Source of the DNA: Adhaeretor mobilis
Lineage (GTDB): Bacteria > Planctomycetota > Planctomycetia > Pirellulales > Lacipirellulaceae
Assembly: GCF_007741515.1 (NCBI RefSeq)
Contig: NZ_CP036263.1
Span: 4,389,178-4,453,177, forward strand
Direction: 5' to 3'
Length of the DNA: 64,000 nt
Positions within the stretch are counted from its first letter, which is position 1; the number at the start of each line of letters is the position of its first letter. Under the pieces are notes generated by a model. That model searched no databases. It saw only the letters and a program-made list of their open reading frames with translations, and was not told where the DNA came from. The position numbers and the translations under genes are program-made. This document shows, in pieces, positions 18,029 to 26,317 of this stretch.

Positions 18029-20206
18029 TCACCGGCCGCCACTCTGCCCGTCCCGTTGGTTCCGTCCTGCGAGCAGCTGTCGGTCTAATGGGCTGAGTAC
18101 TTCCAGAGCACCAAGCTCGGAAAAGACTTCGTCCACAAACCGGGCATCGTCTCGCCGCGAACTCTGCGCTGGCTGCCCACGACCGGCCAGTCGTCGACCG
18201 TCTCGATCAGGTGTTTTGCCATCGCGTTGTCCGTCCGGCGTTTGCGGAGGAGCCCCCCGGTCACCATCAGTAACGAAGAACTGAGCATCGCCGTCGGCGA
18301 TTGTCGTCAGGCTATCTTCCGGACCGCCGTGCCATCGAATGGAGTCGATGCCTGAATACTCGATGGTCGTGCCGTTGACGATAACCGTGTTACCATCAAC
18401 CAACACGGAGTCCGCACCGTCAGTTCCGAACAGGTCAACAACGTCCCTGCGACCGTCGCCCCCTTCAATGACGATGCCACCGGGCAGCACAGCGTCCTCT
18501 GTGTTCAAATCAACGGTTACGTGGGTATTCCCTCGATCGGTAGCTACAATCTGGACTTGAGAAGTCTCTTCGGTCGAGCGTGTCTCCAGTACCTCGCCAC
18601 TGCGAGCGTCGACTATCTCGACCTGGGAGTCGTCGACGGCGACTATCAGATCACTTGTGACATTCCGCCCAGTAATTTCATAGCGCAATACGGACTCTTC
18701 TACACCTTCGACCCCATCATCCGACGCCACGACAAACTGAGAAGCGACGTCCGCTGCGACGGCCTGTCCCACTTCCTGACCGACGAGGTCGTCGAAGTCG
18801 AAGTGGATTCCCAGGTAGACGCGACTCCGACCGTTCTCGGCCATCGCCTCACTCAGCGAGTCGAACTGCCGTGTTGCGTCGTCGAGATCCAGTCCGTAGG
18901 CCTCTTGGAGTTCAGGGTCTTCGAGCAGGATTTCCAATTCGCTGGAGGTCAGCTCGAAGGAAATATCGTCGGTCCCATAAAACTCCTGAAGGGTGCCGAA
19001 CAGAGCACCGCCGAAGGTGGCGTGTCCGGAGATGTAGGTGGGGAATTGTGGCGTGAAGCCGATGATGTCTTCACCACCATCGGGAGCGCCAAGTGCTACC
19101 CAATCCTCATCTCCTTCAGTGAGAGAGTTACCGTCAAGATCGCCGTCGTGGATGGCGGTGACCGGTCGCCAGAACTCCTCACCGAACTTGGTCTGCCAAG
19201 CAACAATCGCCGCGTCGGCCATGGCGACCGAGGCTTGGGCATAGAGCGCCGCATTTTCCTCGAGGGTGTTGCCTTCTTGAGTGGCGATCGTTTCAAGTAC
19301 ATCGCTAAAGAGAGCCAGTGGAGTGCCGAGGCCCTCGCGATCGTAGGCCCAGAAGATGCCGGCTTCAGTCTGGTCGGCTGTACGAGTCGTACTATCGACA
19401 GCCCCCAACTCCAGTACTTCGTTGTACGATTCGGCATAGTCCTCACTAGTCAGCGCCGGAGTGGTTTCGGGCACAAAGCTCTCTACAGAAGAAATGGCGA
19501 ACGTATCAACTTCTCCCCAGGTAGGGCCCCAGGCAGGTACATCAGGATTCAGTGGATCGGCTTGAAAGAACCCAACCTCATCAGTGTAGGTGTAGTCGCC
19601 GAGGACGTCCGAACCATCGTTGGCACGCTCGGCAAGGACCTGCTCGCCGACTTCGGTTCCCAGCGCGACGCTGCCAGCGGTGTCGGAGTTCTGACCGAAA
19701 TTTCCAAGGATGTTACCTAAGAACGTATCGATCACGGGTTGCTGGTCCGTGTAAAGCGAGCTGAGCACCGTGTAGGCGGCCTGTGATGCAGCCACTTCTG
19801 TTGAGATATTCGACAGGCCTTGGACGATGTCTGTCGCGTAGTCATAGAAAGTATTGTCTAAGTCCCCCGAAGCGATGGAAACCGCATCGTAAATCGCCAA
19901 GTTGAGCATGGCCATCGACCGGGATGCGTACCCCGGATTCTGGTTAGCTTCGTCCGCGACCAGCAGATCGCCGAACAGCTCGTTCCACTCGAGTACGACG
20001 TCTGATTCGACAGCGAGCTGTCCATCAGAAGTTTGCAGGAGCTCGGTACTCTCAGCAGTAGTGGCTGAAACTACGAAACTACTCACCTGGACCGTCTCGG
20101 TTTCTTCTACCGTTGATGCCAACAGGTCGTCTCCCAATCCCACATCGGCAGCCAGGAGATTTCGTGTTTCTAGCTTCTCAACGCTTCGTTTTTTTACGGG
20201 TTTCAT
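18029..20206 (-). CDS. Secreted vanadium-dependent haloperoxidase-like protein
   Basis: PAP2-superfamily enzyme of about 725 aa resembling vanadium haloperoxidases, which oxidise halides with H2O2. The whole vanadate site is recognisable: Lys340 and Arg347 in TKFGEEFWRPVTA, Ser393-Gly394-His395 in TYISGHATF, and Arg462 and His468 in SRVYLGIHF. The N-terminus is not a classical signal peptide but the basic VKKRSVEKLETRNLLA, matching the LEPR-XLL motif of exported planctomycete proteins. Residues after about 500 form a beta-rich extension and an Arg/Asp/Gln-rich disordered tail. The start is the ATG at 20206, six bases after GGAGAG; upstream ATGs are rejected. Whether it is a halo- or phosphatase-type enzyme is not provable from sequence. 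Confidence 0.88.
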   Translation of the reverse strand: MKPVKKRSVEKLETRNLLAADVGLGDDLLASTVEETETVQVSSFVVSATTAESTELLQTSDGQLAVESDVVLEWNELFGDLLVADEANQNPGYASRSMAMLNLAIYDAVSIASGDLDNTFYDYATDIVQGLSNISTEVAASQAAYTVLSSLYTDQQPVIDTFLGNILGNFGQNSDTAGSVALGTEVGEQVLAERANDGSDVLGDYTYTDEVGFFQADPLNPDVPAWGPTWGEVDTFAISSVESFVPETTPALTSEDYAESYNEVLELGAVDSTTRTADQTEAGIFWAYDREGLGTPLALFSDVLETIATQEGNTLEENAALYAQASVAMADAAIVAWQTKFGEEFWRPVTAIHDGDLDGNSLTEGDEDWVALGAPDGGEDIIGFTPQFPTYISGHATFGGALFGTLQEFYGTDDISFELTSSELEILLEDPELQEAYGLDLDDATRQFDSLSEAMAENGRSRVYLGIHFDFDDLVGQEVGQAVAADVASQFVVASDDGVEGVEESVLRYEITGRNVTSDLIVAVDDSQVEIVDARSGEVLETRSTEETSQVQIVATDRGNTHVTVDLNTEDAVLPGGIVIEGGDGRRDVVDLFGTDGADSVLVDGNTVIVNGTTIEYSGIDSIRWHGGPEDSLTTIADGDAQFFVTDGDRGAPPQTPDGQRDGKTPDRDGRRLAGRGQPAQSSRRDDARFVDEVFSELGALEVLSPLDRQLLAGRNQRDGQSGGR

Positions 20207-20352
20207 CACAACTCTCCTCATGTTCCGGGGTTGGAATCGAATGCCGCTCTTCCAAATCACGGGGGCGGCGCCTCAATTCCGCCTCCCTAGATTGCCTCCC
20301 CCAAAAACGGTGTGAAAAAGACTCTTCTAGAAGGCTAAACGCGGAGCAAGGG

Positions 20353-20391
20353 TGCGATTCTACAGGGCAAAGCAAGAATTCTTGCGATTCT
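20353..20391. promoter_or_regulatory. Palindrome and direct repeat between haloperoxidase and ECF sigma genes
   Basis: GCAAGAATTCTTGC (20372-20385) is a perfect 14-bp palindrome. TGCGATTCT occurs at 20353-20361 and again at 20383-20391, exactly 30 bp apart. They sit in the 320-bp divergent gap, about 140 bp upstream of the sigma gene. This is a candidate control site for one or both units; no regulator is identified. Confidence 0.4.
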
Positions 20392-20526
20392 CATCAGTTT
20401 GCTCGCAATTCACGTTTCCGTCGGGCTGCGTAAAATAGAGACACGAGATAACTGTGGTCGTCTGCTGTAGAAAATAACCATGACACGACATTCATCATCT
20501 TGAAGCTTTCTTGGTATGTCCGCTGA

Positions 20527-21189
20527 ATGAAGAGCTCCACTGAAGAAACTGAGGAACTGGAATCTCGGCTTGCCCGCGGAGACCGCACTGCGCTTGTTGA
20601 ATTATTTGGATTGCATCGGGAGCGTTTGTGGCGAATTGTGTATTTCCGGCTCGACAAACGAGTGGCAACAAGACTCGACCCCGATGATGTACTTCAAGAT
20701 GCCTACCTCGACGCATCACAGCGACTTGGCCATTATTCTAACCAACAACAGTATTCTCCTTTCGTGTGGCTTCGCATGATTGTTGGCCAAACATTGATCG
20801 ATGCGCATCGCCGTCATATCGGAGCCAAACAACGGGACGCCACGCGCGAGGTTTCTATCAACGGCTCGGCTTATCCGCGGGTGACTTCTGCTTCGCTGAC
20901 CTTCGGCTTGCTTGGCAATCTGACTTCGCCCAGCCGAGCGGTTGTCAGAAGCGAGACTGCCGTGGATCTACGCAAGGCCATAGAGACGATGGAAACGCTC
21001 GATCAGGAAGTGCTTGCGCTAAGGCACTTTGAAGAGCTGACTAACAAGGAGGTTGCTGAAGTGCTTGGAGTCAGCGAGAAGGCAGCCAGCATTCGTTATG
21101 TTCGCGCAGTGGGACGCTTGAAGAAGTTACTCGAAGAGTTGCCTGAATTCTCGAATCTGCTCAACCTATTTGGCGGGGACTGGGAATGA
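20527..21189 (+). CDS. ECF-type RNA polymerase sigma factor
   Basis: Sigma-70 family ECF factor of 220 aa. Region 2 is seen in RLDPDDVLQDAYLDASQRL and VWLRMIVGQTLIDAHRRH. Region 4 contains the helix-turn-helix LTNKEVAEVLGVSEKAASIRYVRAVGRLKKLL. No anti-sigma gene is adjacent. Instead the stop overlaps the start of a kinase gene by four bases (ATGA), which strongly implies translational coupling. ECF factors paired with Ser/Thr kinases are well known in planctomycetes, and the kinase probably regulates the sigma factor. Its target promoters are unknown, but the divergent haloperoxidase gene is an obvious candidate to test. Confidence 0.92.
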   Translation: MKSSTEETEELESRLARGDRTALVELFGLHRERLWRIVYFRLDKRVATRLDPDDVLQDAYLDASQRLGHYSNQQQYSPFVWLRMIVGQTLIDAHRRHIGAKQRDATREVSINGSAYPRVTSASLTFGLLGNLTSPSRAVVRSETAVDLRKAIETMETLDQEVLALRHFEELTNKEVAEVLGVSEKAASIRYVRAVGRLKKLLEELPEFSNLLNLFGGDWE

Positions 21190-23939
21190 GCGAGAAAATC
21201 GAGGAGTGTGAACCGCTTGAGCAACTGGCCGCCGAATTCATGGATCGTTGCCGGACTGGTGAGGTTCCGTCCATCGAAGCGTATGCCACGAGCCATCCGG
21301 AGCTTGCTGGTGACATTCGAGAACTGTTCCCAACGATTGCTGCCCTGGAGCGCGTAAAGTACGAAGCTCACGAGACAGCTGTGAACAATGCTACCCGTCG
21401 ACCACTTGAATTGACCGAGCTAGGGGAATTCAAGATCGTTCGGGAAATCGGTCGTGGAGGCATGGGCATCGTGTTTGAGGCGGAGCAAGAGTCGCTTGAC
21501 CGCCGGGTAGCCTTGAAAGTGCTACCCAAGCAATCACTGTTAGATCCGCGACAACTACGACGGTTCCAGCGTGAGGCGCGTCTAGCTGCCCGGCTGCATC
21601 ACACGAATATTGTGCCACTACATGGTTTGGGCGAGTACGAAGGGCATCACTTCCTGGTCATGGAATTGATCGATGGAGCACCGCTCGATGAGGTGATCAA
21701 CCGTTTGCGCATCTCAACAGATCCTCAAAACAAGGAGGCCCGGCAAGCAGCGACCTCAACAACAGTTTCGAAAAGAAATAGCGGTCCCATCGCTGACATG
21801 CTAAGGCACGGTCCGTCACCGAATCATGGCACCGACGACTACTGGCATCGCGTTGCGACTATTGGTCGTGATGCGGCCGAGGCGTTACAGCACGCTTTTG
21901 AGCAAGGCGTTCTGCACCGCGATATTAAGCCAGGCAATCTCTTGTTGGATGTGCACAACAATATCTGGATAACCGATTTCGGACTCGCTCAAGCACTTAA
22001 TTCGGGCGATGCCAGTACGCTCCATACCCTGGGTGGCACGCTTTCCTACATGCCACCCGAGGGATTTGAAGGACGCTTTGACCAACGAAGCGATCTCTAC
22101 AGTCTCGGCCTCACACTCTACGAGCTGTTGACTCTCCAGCCGGCTTTCACCGATCGAACACCGGCCGAAGCGATCAAGCGCATCTCCAATACGGCTTCCC
22201 GACCGTTGCGACCCAGACAGATCGATCCGACAATTCCACGTGATCTGGAGACAATCGTCCTGAAGGCGGCAGCCAGCGACCCTGCACGGCGCTACCCCAC
22301 CGGCGACGCGTTTGCCGTTGACCTCCAGCGATACCTCAATCACCGCCCGGTACGAGCTCGCAAAGCTTCAGCGTGGCGTCGATTTCGGTTGTGGAGTCGT
22401 AGGAATCGCGCGGTCGCAACTTTATCCGCAATCGCTTTTGGGCTGCTCCTTGCCACTTCGGTAGTGACGACTATCAGTTACTTGCGAGAGACTCGCTCCA
22501 ATCTCGAGGTAAAGCTCGCGTTACTTCGCGAAACTCGCGAGCGAAAGCGCTCGCAATCGTCTTTGACTCTCGCTATTGAGGCGCTCGATAATATTTACAG
22601 CGAATTCGCACCTAGCGATGTTGAAGATCTGCAAATTCCCTTATCGGACGCGACTGCTGCCCGGAAAGTTCCCCTCGCTCTATCAGAAGAGTCGGTGGCT
22701 ATTCTGGAAAACTTGTTGCCGTTCTACGATCAGCTAGCCCAGGGGGAAGGTTCTGAATTCTTGCTCCAACGATCTTCAACCCAAGCACTCGGTCGTATTG
22801 GAGATGTCTATTATCAGCTGGGGATGCCGGAGAAAGCACTCCAAAAATACGAACTTGCGCTGTCGGCACTCAAGCAACTCAAAGAGCAAAATCCCGACTT
22901 AGATGGTATCTCCGTAGAGATCGCCCGCATTCACAATGAAATGGGCCGAGTTTACACATTAGATGGAGAAGGAAATTTATCGCAGGGCTCACACCTACAG
23001 GCTTTAAGGTGGGCGACTGGCCCTGAAAACTCGGCCGATGAGTTTCCTAGCCGCTACGAGCGGGCTCGGGCGTGTCATTTCCTCGGGCGTCCTGCTCGGA
23101 TTCGTGCTGAAAGTGTGGCGCTAGATCAATTGCGAAGGCCCGGGCCCGGCGGCACCCACCTGATCGCTGAACCACTTGCCCTCTCAAGCAGCAACAATGC
23201 GGCACGCAGGGGTTGGCTTCACCAAGCAGTAGCCATCCTCAGTAATATGTCGAAGGAACAGGCCGAGCAGCCCTCGTGTCAATTCTTGCTCGCCTGCACG
23301 TTTCGTGCACTTGCCGAAGAGGGGCCTCCCGACTTGAAGAAAGAGCTGAGCCTCGATGGGAAGCAGGCGATTGCTTTACTCAAACAGCTTGTCGAACAAC
23401 ACCCTACCAATCAACATTATCGCTACGAGTTGATCGAAACGCTTCGTTCAAACATGTTCGTGCCGCCCCACATAATCGCCGGTCGCAAGCTGACTGAAGC
23501 AGCGCTGCGAAACGCAATGACACATGCGGATTACTTAGTACGGAAGCATCCCAATGTGCTTCAGTTTGGACTCTCTCGCATGCATGTACTGCACAAGCTT
23601 GGACACGTGCTTACACAAAGAGCTCGCGAAGTCAAGCTGTCGCGTAGTGCTCCTCTGTTAGAAGAAGCCATAACGGTGCTGACAGCCGCCGTAGAACAGA
23701 TGCGAGTAATCATCGACCAACACCCAGGGAGCTACCCCTACCGACTTTGGGCGGTGGTTGTCCACGGATCACTCGCCCAAGCGCAACTCGATCTCGGCTT
23801 ACATAACGAAGCCGAGACGACACTAAAATCAGCGATGGCTATTACCAATCAGCTAGAGAAAATCAATCACAAGTCGATGAACAGGTCCCTCCCAATCATC
23901 CGTCAAGCTTTGGACGATCTCCTAGTTCGAGCCGATTGA
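21186..23939 (+). CDS. Ser/Thr protein kinase with transmembrane segment and TPR-like C-terminus
   Basis: Large kinase of 917 aa. The N-terminal 75 residues (EQLAAEFMDRCRTGEVPSIE and similar) form the helical leader seen in planctomycete kinases paired with ECF sigma factors. The kinase domain runs from about residue 81, with glycine loop GRGGMGIVFEAE, lysine in VALKVLPK, HRDIKPGNLLL, DFGLAQ and the activation segment end MPPEGFEG. An insertion of about 45 polar residues sits inside the domain. One membrane segment lies at about residues 408-431. The C-terminal half is helical and TPR-like, probably extracytoplasmic. It is coupled to the upstream sigma gene by an ATGA overlap, so it likely senses a signal and controls that sigma factor. 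Confidence 0.92.
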   Translation: MSEKIEECEPLEQLAAEFMDRCRTGEVPSIEAYATSHPELAGDIRELFPTIAALERVKYEAHETAVNNATRRPLELTELGEFKIVREIGRGGMGIVFEAEQESLDRRVALKVLPKQSLLDPRQLRRFQREARLAARLHHTNIVPLHGLGEYEGHHFLVMELIDGAPLDEVINRLRISTDPQNKEARQAATSTTVSKRNSGPIADMLRHGPSPNHGTDDYWHRVATIGRDAAEALQHAFEQGVLHRDIKPGNLLLDVHNNIWITDFGLAQALNSGDASTLHTLGGTLSYMPPEGFEGRFDQRSDLYSLGLTLYELLTLQPAFTDRTPAEAIKRISNTASRPLRPRQIDPTIPRDLETIVLKAAASDPARRYPTGDAFAVDLQRYLNHRPVRARKASAWRRFRLWSRRNRAVATLSAIAFGLLLATSVVTTISYLRETRSNLEVKLALLRETRERKRSQSSLTLAIEALDNIYSEFAPSDVEDLQIPLSDATAARKVPLALSEESVAILENLLPFYDQLAQGEGSEFLLQRSSTQALGRIGDVYYQLGMPEKALQKYELALSALKQLKEQNPDLDGISVEIARIHNEMGRVYTLDGEGNLSQGSHLQALRWATGPENSADEFPSRYERARACHFLGRPARIRAESVALDQLRRPGPGGTHLIAEPLALSSSNNAARRGWLHQAVAILSNMSKEQAEQPSCQFLLACTFRALAEEGPPDLKKELSLDGKQAIALLKQLVEQHPTNQHYRYELIETLRSNMFVPPHIIAGRKLTEAALRNAMTHADYLVRKHPNVLQFGLSRMHVLHKLGHVLTQRAREVKLSRSAPLLEEAITVLTAAVEQMRVIIDQHPGSYPYRLWAVVVHGSLAQAQLDLGLHNEAETTLKSAMAITNQLEKINHKSMNRSLPIIRQALDDLLVRAD

Positions 23940-23956
23940 GCCCATCCCATCGGTCA

Positions 23957-24799
23957 CTAACCTTGCCCATTGACCACCGCCCCCATCGAGGGCACGCCTA
24001 ATTGCGTAACGATGGGCGCTCCTGCCGCAGCTTGGGGTTGTACGAACACAGGCAGTCTCACCGTAAATGCCGTACCTTTGCCCACGGTGCTTTCCACGCG
24101 AACGCGGCCTTGGTGCTTTTCGATGATGTCGCGACAGGCAGCCAGTCCCACACCGGCGCCACCTTTGCCCGTTTCGTCGGGGCCATCTTTCGTGCTAAAG
24201 CCGCGCTCAAAAATCTTTGCGAGCTGTTCCTTAGGAATCCCTGAGCCAGAATCTTGCACCGTAAGGTCCACCAAGTTGGCACTCTTGTGGTAGGCAATCT
24301 TGATAAGCAAGGTACCGCCGTCCGACATCGCTTGACGGGCGTTGGTCATCAAGTTCAGTAGAACCTGTTGGATCTGATTGCCGATCGCTCGCACGGCTGG
24401 AGTCTCTGAGAAATCCGTTTGCACGGCAATGCGGTACTTCTGCATCTCGCGTTCCAATAGCACGAGCGACTCCTCCACGAGCTGCTGCAGCATCGTCGGG
24501 GCAAACTCTTCTTTGCGATTGCGAGCCATGCCAAGTACAGAGTTGCAAATCTTTTCGGCCCGTTGGGCGGCAGCAAGTATCTTCGTGAGTGATTTCTCTC
24601 GTGTAGCGTCATCCTTGTGTCGCAGCCCCAGCTTGGCATAGTTGAGCACCGTCATCAGCACGTTGTTGAACTCGTGAGTCGTCGTGCCGACGAGTTCGCC
24701 TAAGGCAGCCAGCCGCTGTGTTTCTACCAATTCCTGCTGCATAGCAGCCAGCTGCTGCTGGAGTGCTGTCACTTGATTTGCTTGGTCGCCGTTGCTCAT
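23957..24799 (-). CDS. Soluble sensor histidine kinase
   Basis: Two-component histidine kinase of 280 aa without membrane segments or a recognisable sensor domain. An N-terminal coiled coil (residues 8-35) leads into the H-box TTHEFNNVLMTVLNY, with His42 as phosphorylation site. The ATPase domain has the N-box MTNARQA, the G1-box DSGSGIP and the G2-like GGAGVGLAACRD. The H-box resembles NtrB/ZraS-type kinases. GGAG lies nine bases before the ATG. No response regulator gene is adjacent, so it is an orphan kinase. It converges closely (17 bp) with the preceding kinase-TPR gene. Confidence 0.9.
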   Translation of the reverse strand: MSNGDQANQVTALQQQLAAMQQELVETQRLAALGELVGTTTHEFNNVLMTVLNYAKLGLRHKDDATREKSLTKILAAAQRAEKICNSVLGMARNRKEEFAPTMLQQLVEESLVLLEREMQKYRIAVQTDFSETPAVRAIGNQIQQVLLNLMTNARQAMSDGGTLLIKIAYHKSANLVDLTVQDSGSGIPKEQLAKIFERGFSTKDGPDETGKGGAGVGLAACRDIIEKHQGRVRVESTVGKGTAFTVRLPVFVQPQAAAGAPIVTQLGVPSMGAVVNGQG

Positions 24800-25094
24800 T
24801 CACCCGCTCCGTGAGAATTCTATTCGCTTGCTTCGCCCAGTCGGCAGGCTTTGCCCGAAGAACGCATCTTTGACATCCCGGCAGTCCCTCCCAGCCACCG
24901 CCACTTAACAGCGAAGGCGACTTAACGTGCTTCCAGACCACCACTTACCGCATTTTGCGACGGTCTATTTTCACTTATCGTCGAACTAGGGTGGGCGACT
25001 CGACCCCAAGCCCATACAATCCCCGACCGCGCACAGGACTCGTCCTCTACGACGCGGGAATGTTCCTAGTCAAACTTCTCGGGTGAGGTCCCTC

Positions 25095-25370
25095 ATGTCT
25101 ACGCTTCCCACGCCTATCGTCCGTCTGCTAGCAGAAGCTGCCGAGCTTGCTCGCGATGCCGGCTACGCTATTCGCGAAGACCACCTCGACGGAGCTGGGG
25201 GAGGGCACTGCGTAGTGCAGGGCAAGAAGTGGCTGCTGCTAGACGTAACACAGTCTCTCGAAGAGCAACTCAGTGACATCTGCGACGCGCTGCGCGATGA
25301 GAATGGTGTGTGGGAAAATCCAGTGAGCCCGGAATTAAGCGGCATGCTGCAGCTCACCAAGGCTGCTTAG
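25095..25370 (+). CDS. Small protein of unknown function
   Basis: A 91-aa reading frame that I cannot assign. The ATG at 25095 follows GAGGT with eight-base spacing, so it is preferred over an in-frame GTG at 25083. The sequence starts STLPTPIVRLLAEAAELARDAGY and continues with CVVQGKKWLLLDVTQSLEEQL, which has the rhythm of a small alpha/beta domain. The pattern is that of a real protein: helical hydrophobic periodicity and normal codon use. It converges with nadD across a repeat-bearing hairpin region. It appears to be monocistronic. Confidence 0.65.
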   Translation: MSTLPTPIVRLLAEAAELARDAGYAIREDHLDGAGGGHCVVQGKKWLLLDVTQSLEEQLSDICDALRDENGVWENPVSPELSGMLQLTKAA

Positions 25371-25385
25371 AGCAGAACTCTTTGC

Positions 25386-25504
25386 CCACGGATATCTCAG
25401 AATTTCACGGATAGATTGGACAAGAGGAAACAGTGAGAACAGAGGTTGTGATTCGATTATTGCAGAGTTCCCTCCATTTTCTCCTGTGCGCAGCCTATCC
25501 GTGG
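25386..25504. repeat. CACGGATA-type inverted repeat between convergent genes
   Basis: CCACGGATA (25386-25394) pairs with TATCCGTGG (25496-25504). A second copy, CACGGATAG (25406-25414), can pair alternatively with the same right arm. The element fills the gap between the small protein gene (+) and nadD (-). It resembles the element at 2201-2302 in layout, but not in sequence. Confidence 0.5.
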
Positions 25505-25523
25505 TCCCGGCGCGTCGGGATGG

Positions 25524-26132
25524 TTAACTATAAACGCGATTTCTCTTGATAAAGTTTGAGACCTCTTCCGGGACGTGCTTCTTCCAATCGCTCTCTCCGT
25601 CGGAAATTTTCTCGCGAATTGCTGAACTACTCACCGCCATGGGTGACATTTCGATTTGAGCTGACTGAAACTGTTCAATGCGTTTCGCTGTCGTGCACTC
25701 CTTGAGCACACCATAATCGAGTGTAGCTGCGTCGGGTCGGCAAACGACAGCGAGCGTGGCAAGTTCGCAAATCTCGCTGGGCGAATTCCATTTGGGAATG
25801 TCGGCTAGCGAGTCGGCTCCCATCAGAAAGAAGAGTTTCGCCCGCGGCACTTTCTTGGAGACTTCCCGCAAGGTGTCTACTGTGTAGCTGACTCCGCCTC
25901 GCTGGATTTCTAGTTCCTTCACAAGAAATTTCTCGTAGCCGCTGAGCGCTAGTTCTAGCATGGCGAGCCGATCGTGCTGGCTGGCAACCGGGCCGCGGGG
26001 TTTGAGCGGTTGAGAGCCGGCAGGCACGAACCAAATCTCGTCCAGTCGAAGCTGCTCGACCGCGCTTTCAGCGAGCAGCAGGTGCCCGTTGTGTACCGGA
26101 TCGAAACTTCCGCCAAGGATGCCTATTCGCAT
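25524..26132 (-). CDS. nadD: Nicotinate-nucleotide adenylyltransferase
   Basis: Adenylates nicotinate mononucleotide in NAD biosynthesis (cytosol). From the ATG at 26132 the product is 202 aa and begins MRIGILGGSFDPVHNGHLLLAE, the nucleotidyltransferase GxFDPxHxGH signature. The second signature is present as SSSAIREKI near the C-terminus. GGAA precedes this start; the reading frame extends upstream another 33 codons but adds unrelated sequence. No other NAD or rsfS/obgE gene is adjacent, unlike the arrangement in many bacteria. It converges with the small protein gene across a repeat element. Confidence 0.94.
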   Translation of the reverse strand: MRIGILGGSFDPVHNGHLLLAESAVEQLRLDEIWFVPAGSQPLKPRGPVASQHDRLAMLELALSGYEKFLVKELEIQRGGVSYTVDTLREVSKKVPRAKLFFLMGADSLADIPKWNSPSEICELATLAVVCRPDAATLDYGVLKECTTAKRIEQFQSAQIEMSPMAVSSSAIREKISDGESDWKKHVPEEVSNFIKRNRVYS

Positions 26133-26317
26133 AATGCGTTCCATTCTGAATGCGTTGAATATCTCGCCAAGATTCGCTAGCCGCCGAGCTTGGTCGACGC
26201 GAGGAGTAGCCACCAACCGAGCGATGAGCAAGCTCGGCGACTAAATGCATGGTAGGCCGGAATTGGGCTTGGTTGTACCCTTAGAGGTAAATCTCATTGC
26301 GAAAACCGTGCGATACG

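Noticed and set aside
18521..19720. 399-codon plus-strand frame opposite the haloperoxidase
   Set aside because: It is antisense to a gene with a complete active site and shows no domain of its own.
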